A DNA stretch of 64,000 nt from contig NZ_JAJSOO010000001.1 in the NCBI RefSeq assembly GCF_029428875.1, positions 3,906,001 through 3,970,000 of the forward strand. The letters run 5' to 3'. The stretch comes from Streptomyces sp. JH34 (GTDB lineage Bacteria > Actinomycetota > Actinomycetes > Streptomycetales > Streptomycetaceae). The translations under genes were made by a program, and so were the position numbers. Numbering within the stretch: the stretch's first letter is position 1; every line of letters starts with the position of its first letter. The notes beneath the pieces are model-generated. The model had not been told where the DNA came from and ran no database searches. It worked only from the letters and a program-made list of their open reading frames with translations. Shown here piece by piece: positions 33,691 to 42,844 of the stretch.

Positions 33691-33941
33691 GGCTCAGCTG
33701 CGCCATGAGGCACCAAGCCCGCTCTGGTGCGGGCCGCTGCGGTGACGGGCGGGGCCCGTTTCTCGGCGGGGTCAGAGGCGGATCTCGGCGGGGCCCGAGT
33801 CATTTCTGCGCGCGAGTCGTGAGTCGGCTGAGCGCCGGAACCGGACGGCTGAATGGTTCCGAGCGGAGGAAAGGACGGGGCAGGCCCCGAATGAAGCGCT
33901 GAACTAACAGTTCCGGATGCAACAAACGTGATTTCCGAGAC

Positions 33942-34202
33942 ATGGGGGTTGAAATGGCGGTCGAAATGGGCGGGAAATTCATGGAACGGTCTCTTAGGGC
34001 TCTGCGTCGTGCATGGGTGGCACGGTTCGGAAGGCGTGCCCGTTGCTGGGGCCCCGACCGGGGGATGACGACGTCCGAGTACGCGGTGGGGACCATCGCG
34101 GCCTGCGCGTTCGCGGCTGTGCTTTACAAGGTGGTCACCAGCGGGGCGGTGCTGTCCGCGCTGCAGTCACTGATCAAGGACGCCCTCGGTGCGAAGTTCT
34201 GA
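33942..34202 (+). CDS. Flp-like pilin (DUF4244 family)
   Basis: The 86-residue protein has a basic lead, then the type IV pilin-like junction G-MTTSEYAVG followed by one hydrophobic helix (AACAFAAVLYKVVTSGAVL) and a short tail. The Glu five residues after the cleavage-site Gly is the hallmark of Flp pilins and pseudopilins. This is the DUF4244 family found in actinobacterial tad loci. Starts at 33954 (GGGGG 5 nt upstream) or 33981 (GGGCGGG 6 nt upstream) are equally plausible; the mature pilin is the same. No prepilin peptidase gene lies in this operon. Confidence 0.87.
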   Translation: MGVEMAVEMGGKFMERSLRALRRAWVARFGRRARCWGPDRGMTTSEYAVGTIAACAFAAVLYKVVTSGAVLSALQSLIKDALGAKF

Positions 34203-34587
34203 GGGGGCGCGCGGGCGCGGGAGCGGAGACCGGGGCGCGGTGACGGCGGAGGCCGCGATGGCCCTCACCGTGCTTGTGGCGTTCGTTTTCGCTCTGGTCT
34301 GGGCGCTGGTGGCCGCGGCGGACCAGATCCGCTGTGTGGATGCAGCGCGCGCCGGAGCGCGGGCGGCGGCCCGGTCCGAGCCTGACGCCGCGGTGCGGTC
34401 CGCGGCGCGGGAGGCGGCGCCTGACAGGGCCCAGGTCGCCGTGGAGCGTGCAGGGGAGCTGTGGCGGGTCCGGGTGGAGGCGCCGACGCCGGGGCCGGGA
34501 CCGCTGGCTCTGACCCTGAGCGCTGAGGCGGTCGCCATGGCGGAGGACGGCGTGGGGGCGGAGGACAGCGTGGGGGCGAAACCGTGA
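34189..34587 (+). CDS. TadE-like pseudopilin
   Basis: The 132-residue protein has a Gly/Arg lead ending RG-AVTAEAAMAL, with the Glu at +5, and a hydrophobic helix (TVLVAFVFALVWALVAAADQ), the TadE pseudopilin pattern. It then has an alanine/arginine-rich helical tail. GTG 34189 overlaps the Flp gene by 14 bp. It is co-transcribed with Flp and the TadG-like gene. Confidence 0.85.
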   Translation: MRSSEGARGRGSGDRGAVTAEAAMALTVLVAFVFALVWALVAAADQIRCVDAARAGARAAARSEPDAAVRSAAREAAPDRAQVAVERAGELWRVRVEAPTPGPGPLALTLSAEAVAMAEDGVGAEDSVGAKP

Positions 34588-35207
34588 CGTGGAGGGGGAG
34601 AGGAGAGGGTCCTGGAGACCGAGGGCTGGCGACCGTCTGGGTGGCGGTCACGACAGCGACACTCTGCGCGGTGTTCGCGACCGTACTCGCGCTCGGCCAG
34701 GCCGTGGCCGCCCGTCACAGGGCCGGCGGCGCGGCGGACCTGGCGGCGCTTGCCGCGGCCGATCAGGCATTGCGGGGCGCGCAGGCGGCGTGCGGGGCGG
34801 CCACCGAGGTCGCTGTGTCCCAAGGAGCGGAGATCGTGCGCTGCGGGGTTCGAGGTGAGATCGCCGACGTGACGGCTCGTGCGCGCTTCGGCCCCTACGC
34901 ACCCGAGGTCAGGTCGAGAGCAGGACCCCCACAGGCGTTGTCCTCCCCCGGTGGTGTCGTCGGCGCGGTCGTTCGCCAGGGAAACGCGGCCGCACCTGAC
35001 ATTCCTCAGTCGGCGTCGCCAGGTCGCGCGTCCTCCGCGCCGTCGGCCGGGCGTACCTCCCCGGGTCCCGGCGGCGCCGTCCTGAGTAGTTCGGTCAGGA
35101 GACGTACCGCGCCCCGTTTGTGCAGAGGTTCGTTGCCGTTGCCGCACTTGGGGGACTGGATGCAGGACGGGCAGCCCGCATCGCACTCGCAGGACGCGAT
35201 GGCCTGA
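34584..35207 (+). CDS. TadE/TadG-like protein of the helicase/secretion neighbourhood
   Basis: The 207-residue ORF starts at GTG 34584 overlapping the TadE stop. Its N-terminus RGLATVWVAVTTATLCAVFATVLALGQAVAARHRAG carries a pseudopilin-like membrane helix, and AADLAALAAADQA is the TadG-type motif after it. Family members known to me are much shorter (about 85-140 residues). The last 67 codons (from 35006) lie antisense to the helicase 3' end, so the tail is probably read-through sequence without its own function. Confidence 0.8.
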   Translation: MTWRGRGEGPGDRGLATVWVAVTTATLCAVFATVLALGQAVAARHRAGGAADLAALAAADQALRGAQAACGAATEVAVSQGAEIVRCGVRGEIADVTARARFGPYAPEVRSRAGPPQALSSPGGVVGAVVRQGNAAAPDIPQSASPGRASSAPSAGRTSPGPGGAVLSSSVRRRTAPRLCRGSLPLPHLGDWMQDGQPASHSQDAMA

Positions 35208-37516
35208 CGCGTAGCGGCGAGCCAGGTGCGTGCCGTGTGGAAGGCGCGCTCCGCGAAACCGGCGCCACCGGGGTGGCCGTCGTAGACGAACACCGTGGGA
35301 AGGAGCGTGTCGGGGTGCAGGGGAACGGAGACACCACCGATGTCCCAGCGGTCGCAGGTGGCGAAGAGCGGCAGCATCCCGATGGATGCGTGTTCCGCTG
35401 CGTGCAGGGCGCCTCCGAGGATCTCCGGGCTGATCCGGGCGGCGTCCAGCTGGTCCTCGGTGACCGTCCACCACACGGCGCGGGTACGCAGGGTGCGCGG
35501 CGGCAGGTCGAGTTTGGTCTCGCCCAGGACCTCTCCGGTGATCAGCCTGCGGCGCAGGAAGGAGACGACCTGGTTGGTTACCTCGACGGAGCCGAAGCAG
35601 AGCCGTCCGTCACCCCACGGGATCTCGGTGTCGGTTTCCAGCACGGAGATCGCCGTCGTGTCGCGGGCGTTGGTGGAGTAGGGAGGGACGGCTTCCTCCA
35701 CCAAGGCCACCGAGTCCTCCAGATCGAGGGTTCGGACCAGGTAGGTCCGGCCCTGGTGGAGGTGGACGGCGCCCTCGTGGACTGAGGTGTGCGCGGCTGC
35801 TTCGTCAACGGTTCCCAGCAGTCGGCCGGTGCCCGTCTCGACGATCTGGACCGGACGGCCGCCCCCGCCTCGGATGTCGGTGAGGTCGGCTGCGCGTTCA
35901 CGGCGCGTCCAGTGCCAGCCCGTCGTCCGCCTGCGCAGCAGTTTCGCGGCCTCCAGCTGTGGCAGAAGCTCGGGCACAGCGGGACCGAAGAGCGCGATGT
36001 CGGCTTCCGTGAGGGGGATCTCGGCGGCAGCGGCGCACAGGTGCGGGGCGAGGACGTAGGGGTTGTCCGGGTCCAGGACGGTCGACTCCACGGGCTGGTC
36101 GAACAGCGCCTCGGGATGGTGGACGAGGAAGGTGTCGAGCGGGTCGTCCCGCGCCACGAGGACGGCGAGGGCACCCTGTCCCGAGCGTCCGGCTCGCCCC
36201 GCCTGCTGCCAGAGGGAGGCGCGGGTGCCCGGATAGCCGGCGATGACGACGGCGTCCAGCCCCGAGACGTCGATGCCGAGTTCCAGGGCGGACGTGGCGG
36301 CCAGTCCGAGCAGGTCCCCGGAGTGCAGTGCTCTTTCCAGTGCCCGGCGTTCCTCGGGCAGGTAACCGCCTCGGTAGGCGGCGACGCGCCCGGGCAGTGA
36401 GCGGTCCACCTCGGCGAGCCGCTCCTTGGCGATGACGCAGATGAGTTCGGCGCCCCGCCGGGAGCGTACGAAGGCGACCGAGCGCACGCCCTGGACGGTC
36501 AGGTCGGTCAGGAGGTCGGCGGTCTCGGCGGTGGCCGTACGGCGTACCGGAGCCCCCTTCTCGCCGTGCAGGTCGGTCAGTGGCGGCTCCCACAGGGCGA
36601 AGACCATCTCTCCCCTGGGCGAGGCGTCGTCGGCGACCTCCTTGACGGGCAGGCCCGTGAGGCGGCCCGCGGCGACGGACGGCTGTGCCGAGGTGGCGGA
36701 GGCCAGGAGGAAGACGGGATCGGATCCGTAGCGCGCGCATAGACGGCGAAGGCGGCGCAGCACCTGGGCGACGTGGGAGCCGAATACGCCCCGGTAGGTG
36801 TGGCACTCGTCGATCACGACGAAGCGGAGAGCACGCAGGAACGAGGCCCACCGGGGGTGGGACGGGAGGATGCCCCTGTGCAGCATGTCGGGGTTCGTCA
36901 GGACGTAATTGGCGTACTGACGCACCCATTCGCGTTCTTCGACCGGCGTGTCCCCGTCGTAGACCGCCGGCCGGATCGCGGAGCCGAGGGGCGTCGCGAG
37001 AGCCTTCACCGCGCGGCGCTGGTCGGCGGCGAGAGCCTTGGTGGGCGCCAGGTACAGGGCGGTGGTGCCACGGCCGTTCGGGGCATGGGAGCCGTCGAGG
37101 AGGGTACTCAGTACCGGAGCGAGGTAGGCGAGCGACTTCCCGGACGCCGTTCCGGTGGCGATCACGACGGACTCGCCGTCCAGTGCGTGTTCGGCCGCGG
37201 CGGCCTGGTGGGTCCACGGATGGTCGATTCCGGCCCGGCCGATTGCAGAAATCACTTCTGGCCGGATGCGATCAGGCCAGGTGGCATGGGTTCCCGCACG
37301 CGGGGGCAAGTGCTCCGTATGAGTGATGCGCGCTGCCCGGCCCGCCGCTGCGGCGAGCCGGTCGAGAACCACTGCGGGAGAGGGGCGCGAGCCTGTGTTC
37401 CCGGGTGGTCGACTGGGGCGGTGATTCTTGGCCATCGGCATCGAGTGTGTCACTGGCGTGACGGACAATGGCCCCAAGGCGTCGTGCATGGCTGCTGGTA
37501 AGTGATTGAATGCCAT
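35006..37516 (-). CDS. DECH-box ATP-dependent helicase (Lhr/YprA-like)
   Basis: The 836-residue SF2 helicase has Walker A ATGTASGKSLAY, motif II VIDECHTY (DECH), motif III SATSAQP, motif VI AGRSGQGALAV, and a C-terminal DUF1998-like zinc region with C-x-C-x3-C-x2-C and a following C (CECDAGCPSCIQSPKC). This is the helicase that gives the 'helicase/secretion neighbourhood' its name; its link to the tad genes is unexplained. The ATG at 37516 (MAFNHLP...) is preferred: longer frames would run into bldG. It converges with the TadG-like gene and overlaps it by 202 bp. Confidence 0.92.
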   Translation of the reverse strand: MAFNHLPAAMHDALGPLSVTPVTHSMPMAKNHRPSRPPGNTGSRPSPAVVLDRLAAAAGRAARITHTEHLPPRAGTHATWPDRIRPEVISAIGRAGIDHPWTHQAAAAEHALDGESVVIATGTASGKSLAYLAPVLSTLLDGSHAPNGRGTTALYLAPTKALAADQRRAVKALATPLGSAIRPAVYDGDTPVEEREWVRQYANYVLTNPDMLHRGILPSHPRWASFLRALRFVVIDECHTYRGVFGSHVAQVLRRLRRLCARYGSDPVFLLASATSAQPSVAAGRLTGLPVKEVADDASPRGEMVFALWEPPLTDLHGEKGAPVRRTATAETADLLTDLTVQGVRSVAFVRSRRGAELICVIAKERLAEVDRSLPGRVAAYRGGYLPEERRALERALHSGDLLGLAATSALELGIDVSGLDAVVIAGYPGTRASLWQQAGRAGRSGQGALAVLVARDDPLDTFLVHHPEALFDQPVESTVLDPDNPYVLAPHLCAAAAEIPLTEADIALFGPAVPELLPQLEAAKLLRRRTTGWHWTRRERAADLTDIRGGGGRPVQIVETGTGRLLGTVDEAAAHTSVHEGAVHLHQGRTYLVRTLDLEDSVALVEEAVPPYSTNARDTTAISVLETDTEIPWGDGRLCFGSVEVTNQVVSFLRRRLITGEVLGETKLDLPPRTLRTRAVWWTVTEDQLDAARISPEILGGALHAAEHASIGMLPLFATCDRWDIGGVSVPLHPDTLLPTVFVYDGHPGGAGFAERAFHTARTWLAATRQAIASCECDAGCPSCIQSPKCGNGNEPLHKRGAVRLLTELLRTAPPGPGEVRPADGAEDARPGDAD

Positions 37517-37595
37517 CGCGGCTGGCGATCCGTCCCCTGGCCTCCGTCGGGGAGACCGAGGGGCGACCGCTCGATAGCAAGGTGCTGGAGGATCC

Positions 37596-37949
37596 GTGGA
37601 CCTGTCCCTGTCGACTCGCAATGTGTCCGGGCCTGGTGGCGACCGTACGGTCGTCGAGGTCGGTGGCGAGATTGATGTGTATACCGCGCCCAAGCTGCGC
37701 GAGCAGTTGGTCGAGTTGGTGAATGACGGCAGCTACCACTTGGTTGTCGACATGGAAGGCGTCGACTTCCTCGACTCCACCGGCCTCGGCGTGCTCGTGG
37801 GCGGCTTGAAGCGTGTTCGGGCCCATGAGGGCTCGCTGCGCCTGGTGTGCAACCAGGAGCGCATTCTCAAGATTTTCCGGATCACAGGCCTGACCAAGGT
37901 GTTTCCGATTCACACCACGGTCGACGAGGCTGTCGCGGCCACCGACTGA
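37596..37949 (+). CDS. bldG: Anti-sigma factor antagonist BldG
   Basis: The 117-residue STAS-domain protein starts at GTG with GGAG upstream and contains the phosphorylation loop DFLDSTGLGVLVGG with Ser61. The sequence from VVEVGGEIDVYTAPKLREQL onward is the BldG signature; S. coelicolor BldG is 113 residues with the target Ser at 57, and this copy has a 4-residue insert (SGPG) near position 11. BldG is needed for aerial hyphae and antibiotic production and works through anti-sigma partners. The anti-sigma gene follows, 204 bp downstream. Confidence 0.96.
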   Translation: MDLSLSTRNVSGPGGDRTVVEVGGEIDVYTAPKLREQLVELVNDGSYHLVVDMEGVDFLDSTGLGVLVGGLKRVRAHEGSLRLVCNQERILKIFRITGLTKVFPIHTTVDEAVAATD

Positions 37950-38153
37950 GTCGGTGCAGGCCGGCAGTTCCAAGGTCGGCAGGCATGGCGGTGACGGACC
38001 GGCAGGCGGCAGCAGATGGGCCGCCACGAGCAGGCGGTCGACCATGTGGTCGGCTGCCGGCTTCGTCGGTTCCCGGGGGAGAATGAGAGCAGGGGTACCG
38101 GGCGCCACGCCCGGGCCCCTGAGATGCACGCCCATACGTTCGAGGGGGATGGC

Positions 38154-38603
38154 ATGCCAACCGTTGAACTCCGCTTCAGCGCTCAGCCCGAACACGTCAG
38201 GACGGCCCGCCTCGTGGCAGCCGCGGTGGCGCGCCGGGCCGGCGTCGACGAGGCGGTGCTCGACGAAGTCAGACTCGCCGTCGGCGAGGCGTGCAGCCGT
38301 GCCGTAGGGCTGCATCGGAGCCATGACATCGCCGCCCCCGTCACGGTCGTTCTGACCGAGGACGAGAAGGCGTTCTCCATCGAGGTCGGTGACGGGCATC
38401 TCACCCCTGGAAGCGGCACCTCGGCGTCGGGAGTGCCCGGCGCCGGAGGTCCAGGCGTCCCGGAGACGGATGCCGACAGCGAGGACGAGATGGGCCTCGC
38501 CGTCATCAGCGGACTGGTCGACGACGTGGAAGTCCGTACGGGTGCCGACGGCGGCGTGATCCGCATGACCTGGCCGACAACTCCGGCTGTCGTGCTTCCC
38601 TGA
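38154..38603 (+). CDS. Anti-sigma factor, BldG-linked (ATP-binding serine kinase family)
   Basis: The 149-residue GHKL-type protein begins MPTVELRFSAQPEHVRTARL and has the N box EVRLAVGEACSRAV and a late G-rich segment MGLAVISGLVDDV. The middle (about 85-115) is a Gly/Ser/Pro insert where the ATP lid would be. Position and sequence match the anti-sigma factor next to bldG (SCO3548, ApgA). Such proteins bind sigma factors and phosphorylate or bind the STAS antagonist. ATG 38154 follows GAGGGGGAT; a longer frame upstream lacks family-like sequence. Confidence 0.9.
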   Translation: MPTVELRFSAQPEHVRTARLVAAAVARRAGVDEAVLDEVRLAVGEACSRAVGLHRSHDIAAPVTVVLTEDEKAFSIEVGDGHLTPGSGTSASGVPGAGGPGVPETDADSEDEMGLAVISGLVDDVEVRTGADGGVIRMTWPTTPAVVLP

Positions 38604-39066
38604 CTCACCCCGCCCGGTGCCGCTGTTCCGGCCGGGCGTGATGCACACCGCCCGCCCGGCTTTGCTCAGCGGGCGTGGTTCACGCACCCGGCCCTGCTCG
38701 GTGCGCATGATTCACGACCTGCCCGGCCCTGCTCGGACCCGCATCACATGCCGCGTTGCCTCCGATGGGGCGGCCCATCCCCCAAGGTGCCTTCACTGTT
38801 GCGTTGGGGCGCTCGCTCCGCCCGCGCGGTTTCGTTTCCGCGCAGCTCATGCGCCGATCTGAGCGAACCTGCCTACCCCGGTCGTCATTCCACCAAGCGT
38901 GTTCAGCCCTGTTGCCTCGACCCCGGGGCGCCCGGCTGACAGGGGGTGCGTCGCGTTCTCGGGCCTTGTCGCCTGTGAACCCTTGTCTGCTTCGAACCCT
39001 GGCCTGCTTCCGGCCCCGCTTCAAGCCCGGTTCCTGAACCTGACAGCTTCAGGGCAGGCATAGGCC

Positions 39067-39144
39067 ACGGCCGGCATCCGACACGGCCGGCATCCGACAC
39101 GGCCGGCATCCGACGGCCGACATCGGCCACGGCCGGCATCCGAC
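39067..39144. repeat. 16-bp tandem repeat ACGGCCGGCATCCGAC
   Basis: Three abutting copies (39067, 39083, 39099) and a fourth after a 14-bp gap (39129). No spacers, so not a CRISPR. Confidence 0.95.
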
Positions 39145-39162
39145 ACGGCCCGCTGCGGACAT

Positions 39163-39214
39163 GGTCTGCCTCCGGCGTGGTCTGCCTCCGGCGTGCGTGG
39201 TCTGCCTCCGGCGT
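39163..39214. repeat. 16-bp repeat GGTCTGCCTCCGGCGT
   Basis: Three exact copies at 39163, 39179 and 39199; the first two abut and the third follows a 4-bp GCGT gap. Confidence 0.95.
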
Positions 39215-39461
39215 GGTCGGCGAAGCTACGGTGGGCAGAAGTTCTTCTTTGCTCTTGATCAGTGAGCTCTTGATCAGTTGATCTCCGACAATTCATGCTC
39301 GTCATGCGTCAGTCCCGTTACTGCATTCGGGTCCAGGTGTGTCCGAGATCATTTGCCGTTGGGTGGACTAAAAGCGATTTCATTGACCACCCACTGTTTT
39401 GGTCGGACGCTTCTCCCTACAATCCGTCCACGTCTTGAGCGCTCAGCGTCAAGGAGGACGT

Positions 39462-41903
39462 ATGGCGGAGTTCTTCAACACCCCACTGGCAGAACTGACG
39501 CACGTGTCCGTACCTTCCGGCCGGTCAGCCCCACTCGCAGCCGCAGTACTCACCGATGGGAACCGGCTGATCGTCGTCTTCATCGCGGTCGTCGCCCTTG
39601 CCGCGCTGGTGGTGGCCCGGTTGCTGGCGCGCCAGGTGCTGGCCGCCGGAGAAGGCACCGCACGAATGAAAGAGATCGCGGCCGCCGTCCAGGAAGGCGC
39701 CAACGCCTATCTGGCACGGCAGCTGCGTACCGTCGGAATTTTCGCCGTGGTCGTGTTCTTCCTGCTTCTGCTGCTTCCGGCCGACAACTGGTCGCAGCGC
39801 GCCGGGCGCTCGCTGTTCTTCCTGGTGGGGGCGCTTTTCTCGGCAGCCACCGGGTACATCGGTATGAGGCTCGCCGTCCGAAGTAATGTGCGCGTGGCCG
39901 CCGCCGCGCGGGAAGCGACTCCCGCGCAGGGCGAACCTGAGAAAGACCTCACCGCTGTTTCGCACAAAGCGATGAAGATCGCTTTTCGTACGGGTGGCGT
40001 AGTCGGCATGATCACGGTGGGCCTCGGCCTGCTCGGTGCGTCCTGCGTGGTGCTCGTCTACGCCGCGGACGCACCCAAGGTGCTGGAGGGCTTCGGTCTC
40101 GGTGCCGCATTGATCGCCATGTTCATGAGGGTCGGCGGCGGCATCTTCACCAAGGCCGCCGATGTGGGCGCCGACCTCGTGGGCAAGGTGGAGCAAGGCA
40201 TCCCCGAGGACGATCCGCGCAACGCCGCCACCATCGCCGACAACGTGGGTGACAACGTCGGTGACTGCGCGGGCATGGCCGCAGACCTCTTCGAGTCGTA
40301 CGCCGTGACGCTCGTGGCCGCACTCATTCTGGGCAAGGCCGCCTTCGGGGACGCGGGGCTCGCCTTCCCGCTGATCGTGCCGGCGATCGGGGTGGTCACG
40401 GCGATGATCGGGATCTTCGCCGTGGCTCCCAGGCGCGCCGACCGCAGCGGGATGAGCGCCATCAACCGCGGATTCTTCGTGTCCGCGGTGATCTCCCTCG
40501 TCCTCGTGGCAGTGGCCGTCCTCGTCCATCTGCCGTCCTCCTATGCCGGGCTGCGCGGTGTCACGGACGACGCCATCACCTCGCACGGCGGTGACCCGCG
40601 CGTCCTCGCGCTGGTCGCCGTGGCCATCGGGATCGTGCTCGCCGCTCTGATCCAGCAGCTCACGGGCTACTTCACCGAGACCACCCGGCGTCCCGTGCGG
40701 GACATCGGGAAGTCCTCGCTGACCGGTCCGGCGACCGTCGTGCTCGCGGGCATCTCCCTCGGCCTGGAGTCCGCGGTCTACACAGCTCTCCTGATCGGTC
40801 TAGGCGTCTACGGCGCGTTCCTGCTCGGCGGCACGTCGATCATGCTCGCGCTCTTCGCGGTGGCCCTGGCGGGAACCGGCCTGCTCACCACCGTGGGCGT
40901 CATCGTCGCGATGGACACCTTCGGTCCGGTCTCCGACAACGCCCAGGGAATCGCCGAGATGTCCGGAGACGTCACGGGCGCGGGAGCTCAGGTCCTCACG
41001 GACCTCGACGCCGTCGGGAACACCACCAAGGCCATCACCAAGGGCATCGCGATCGCCACGGCGGTCCTGGCGGCGGCCGCCCTCTTCGGCTCCTACCGGG
41101 ACGCGATCGCCACCGCCGTCGACGACGTGGGTGCCAGGGCGGGGGAGCTGGGGCTGAGCCTGGACATCTCCCAGCCGAACAACATGGTCGGCCTGATCCT
41201 CGGAGCCGCCGTCGTCTTCCTCTTCTCCGGGCTGGCCATCAACGCGGTCTCCCGGTCGGCGGGAGCCGTGGTTCACGAGGTGCGCCGGCAGTTCCGGGAG
41301 CACCCCGGGATCATGGACCGCACGGAGAAGCCCGAGTACGGACGCGTGGTCGACATCTGCACCAAGGATGCGCTGCGCGAGCTGGCCACGCCGGGTCTGC
41401 TCGCTGTCCTCGCCCCCATCGCGGTGGGATTCACCCTGGGGGTCGGGGCGCTCGGCTCGTATCTCGCGGGTGCCATTGCCACGGGAACCCTGATGGCGGT
41501 CTTCCTCGCCAACTCCGGTGGCGCGTGGGACAACGCCAAGAAGCTCGTCGAGGACGGTCACCACGGGGGGAAGGGGAGCGAGGCCCATGCCGCGACAGTC
41601 ATCGGTGACACGATCGGCGACCCGTTCAAGGACACGGCGGGCCCGGCCATCAACCCGCTGCTCAAGGTGATGAATCTCGTGGCGCTGCTGATCGCCCCCG
41701 CGGTGGTGCAGTTCAGTTACGGCGACGATGCCAGCGCGGGCGTGAGGACCTTGGTCGCCGTCATCGCCGTCGTGGTCATCATCGGCGCCGTCTACGTGTC
41801 CAAGCGGCGGGGAATCACCGTGGGTGACAGCGGCGGTCAGACCGGTGACGGGGGTGGTGCTGACGGTCCTGCCGGGGCCACCGGCCCGGCGGCTCTCTCG
41901 TGA
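39462..41903 (+). CDS. hppA: Membrane proton-translocating pyrophosphatase
   Basis: The 813-residue pump has about 16 hydrophobic helices and the substrate motifs DVGADLVGKVEQG and DNVGDNVGDCAGMAADLFE plus the C-terminal GDTIGDPFKDTAGPA. The lysine K523 in VGNTTKAITKG marks the K+-independent H+-pumping class (K+-dependent enzymes have Ala there). It uses pyrophosphate to pump protons outward. A perfect AAGGAGG lies upstream of ATG 39462. The last 30 residues are a Gly/Asp-rich tail. The segment 41904-42217 that follows begins with a 16-bp direct repeat. Confidence 0.97.
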   Translation: MAEFFNTPLAELTHVSVPSGRSAPLAAAVLTDGNRLIVVFIAVVALAALVVARLLARQVLAAGEGTARMKEIAAAVQEGANAYLARQLRTVGIFAVVVFFLLLLLPADNWSQRAGRSLFFLVGALFSAATGYIGMRLAVRSNVRVAAAAREATPAQGEPEKDLTAVSHKAMKIAFRTGGVVGMITVGLGLLGASCVVLVYAADAPKVLEGFGLGAALIAMFMRVGGGIFTKAADVGADLVGKVEQGIPEDDPRNAATIADNVGDNVGDCAGMAADLFESYAVTLVAALILGKAAFGDAGLAFPLIVPAIGVVTAMIGIFAVAPRRADRSGMSAINRGFFVSAVISLVLVAVAVLVHLPSSYAGLRGVTDDAITSHGGDPRVLALVAVAIGIVLAALIQQLTGYFTETTRRPVRDIGKSSLTGPATVVLAGISLGLESAVYTALLIGLGVYGAFLLGGTSIMLALFAVALAGTGLLTTVGVIVAMDTFGPVSDNAQGIAEMSGDVTGAGAQVLTDLDAVGNTTKAITKGIAIATAVLAAAALFGSYRDAIATAVDDVGARAGELGLSLDISQPNNMVGLILGAAVVFLFSGLAINAVSRSAGAVVHEVRRQFREHPGIMDRTEKPEYGRVVDICTKDALRELATPGLLAVLAPIAVGFTLGVGALGSYLAGAIATGTLMAVFLANSGGAWDNAKKLVEDGHHGGKGSEAHAATVIGDTIGDPFKDTAGPAINPLLKVMNLVALLIAPAVVQFSYGDDASAGVRTLVAVIAVVVIIGAVYVSKRRGITVGDSGGQTGDGGGADGPAGATGPAALS

Positions 41904-41946
41904 GTCCGGCGGTCACGGGCGGGGCGTTTTCGTGAGTCCGGCGGTC
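41899..41946. repeat. 16-bp direct repeat at the hppA stop
   Basis: CGTGAGTCCGGCGGTC occurs at 41899-41914 (covering the hppA TGA) and at 41931-41946. The remaining intergenic sequence to 42217 shows no gene; it should contain the lipoprotein promoter. Confidence 0.9.
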
Positions 41947-42217
41947 CCGAGCCGGACGGTCGGCAGGTGACGTCTGCTCAAAGGGGTGGCGGACGACGCA
42001 CTCTGATGTGCCGTCCGCCGCCGCCCTCGTGCGCGGATGCTCTCGGCCGTCGGGATGGATCCGTACAGGCGTCCGGGTGGGCAGGTGAGTTGTATCTCCC
42101 TCACTTCTCTTGGTGCAAATGGCTGCAAAAGAATACAAAGTGGATACCGGGCGCCTGATTGTCGCCCACTCGCCGTGTAAGTTCCGGGGCCGAGAGCCTT
42201 GGAAGGGACCCAATCCG

Positions 42218-42844
42218 GTGAACAAGAAGCTTGCAGCCGCACTGTCCGGCGGTGCGGTACTCGTACTGACGCTGTCGGGCTGCAGCGACGACAGCGACAA
42301 CAAGGTGAACGACTGGGCGAAGAAGGTCTGTGACCAGGTTCAGCCCCAGTTGCAGAAGATCGCGAACGCCAACGCCGCGATCCAGCAGCAGACCGCCGAC
42401 AACAGCAAGCCCGCCGACGTCCAGAAGACCGACTCGGCCGCCTTCCAGCAGATCTCGCAGGCGTACAAGGCACTGGGCACGGCCGTGGAGTCGGCGGGCG
42501 CGCCGCCCGTGGACGGCGGGGAGACCACGCAGAAGGAGGCCGTGAAGGAGCTCAACGCCTCCTCCGTGGCCTACGCGAGCCTGAAGACGAAGGTCGATGC
42601 GCTCGACACGAAGGACCAGGCGAAGTTCGCCGATGGTCTCAAGGGCATCGCCGACGAGCTGAACAAGATCAGCACCAACGGCGACCAGGCGCTGAAGAAG
42701 CTCCAGTCCGGCGAGGTCGGCTCCGCGATGGCGAAGCAGAAGGGGTGCCAGAAGCCCACGGCCTCTGCGCCTCCCGCCTCCGCTCCGTCCGCCCCGGCGT
42801 CGGAGTCCGCCTCGCCGTCGGCCTCGGCGAGCGAGAAGGCGTAG
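42218..42844 (+). CDS. Small secreted lipoprotein, unknown function
   Basis: The 208-residue protein has a lipoprotein signal (basic start VNKK, hydrophobic core, lipobox LSGC with C22), then a helical domain (VNDWAKKVCDQVQPQL... LDTKDQAKFADGLKGIADEL) and a Ser/Pro/Ala low-complexity tail. GTG 42218 lies after GGAAGGGACC. No family name is certain. It stands alone between hppA and the methyltransferase. Confidence 0.82.
   Translation: MNKKLAAALSGGAVLVLTLSGCSDDSDNKVNDWAKKVCDQVQPQLQKIANANAAIQQQTADNSKPADVQKTDSAAFQQISQAYKALGTAVESAGAPPVDGGETTQKEAVKELNASSVAYASLKTKVDALDTKDQAKFADGLKGIADELNKISTNGDQALKKLQSGEVGSAMAKQKGCQKPTASAPPASAPSAPASESASPSASASEKA

Larger units (their letters stand above)
38604..39461. 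other. 858-bp non-genic region with repeats and the hppA promoter
   Basis: No frame resembles a protein family. It holds two short tandem repeat sets (39067-39144 and 39163-39214). The last 200 bp are AT-richer and should hold the hppA promoter: TACAAT at 39418-39423 is a good -10, with no clear -35. A GGAGG Shine-Dalgarno (39451-39457 AAGGAGG) sits 4-10 nt before the hppA ATG. Confidence 0.55.

Noticed and set aside
39067..39214. Possible CRISPR array
   Set aside because: Repeat units are 16 bp and abut or have gaps of at most 14 bp; there are no uniform spacers and no cas genes.
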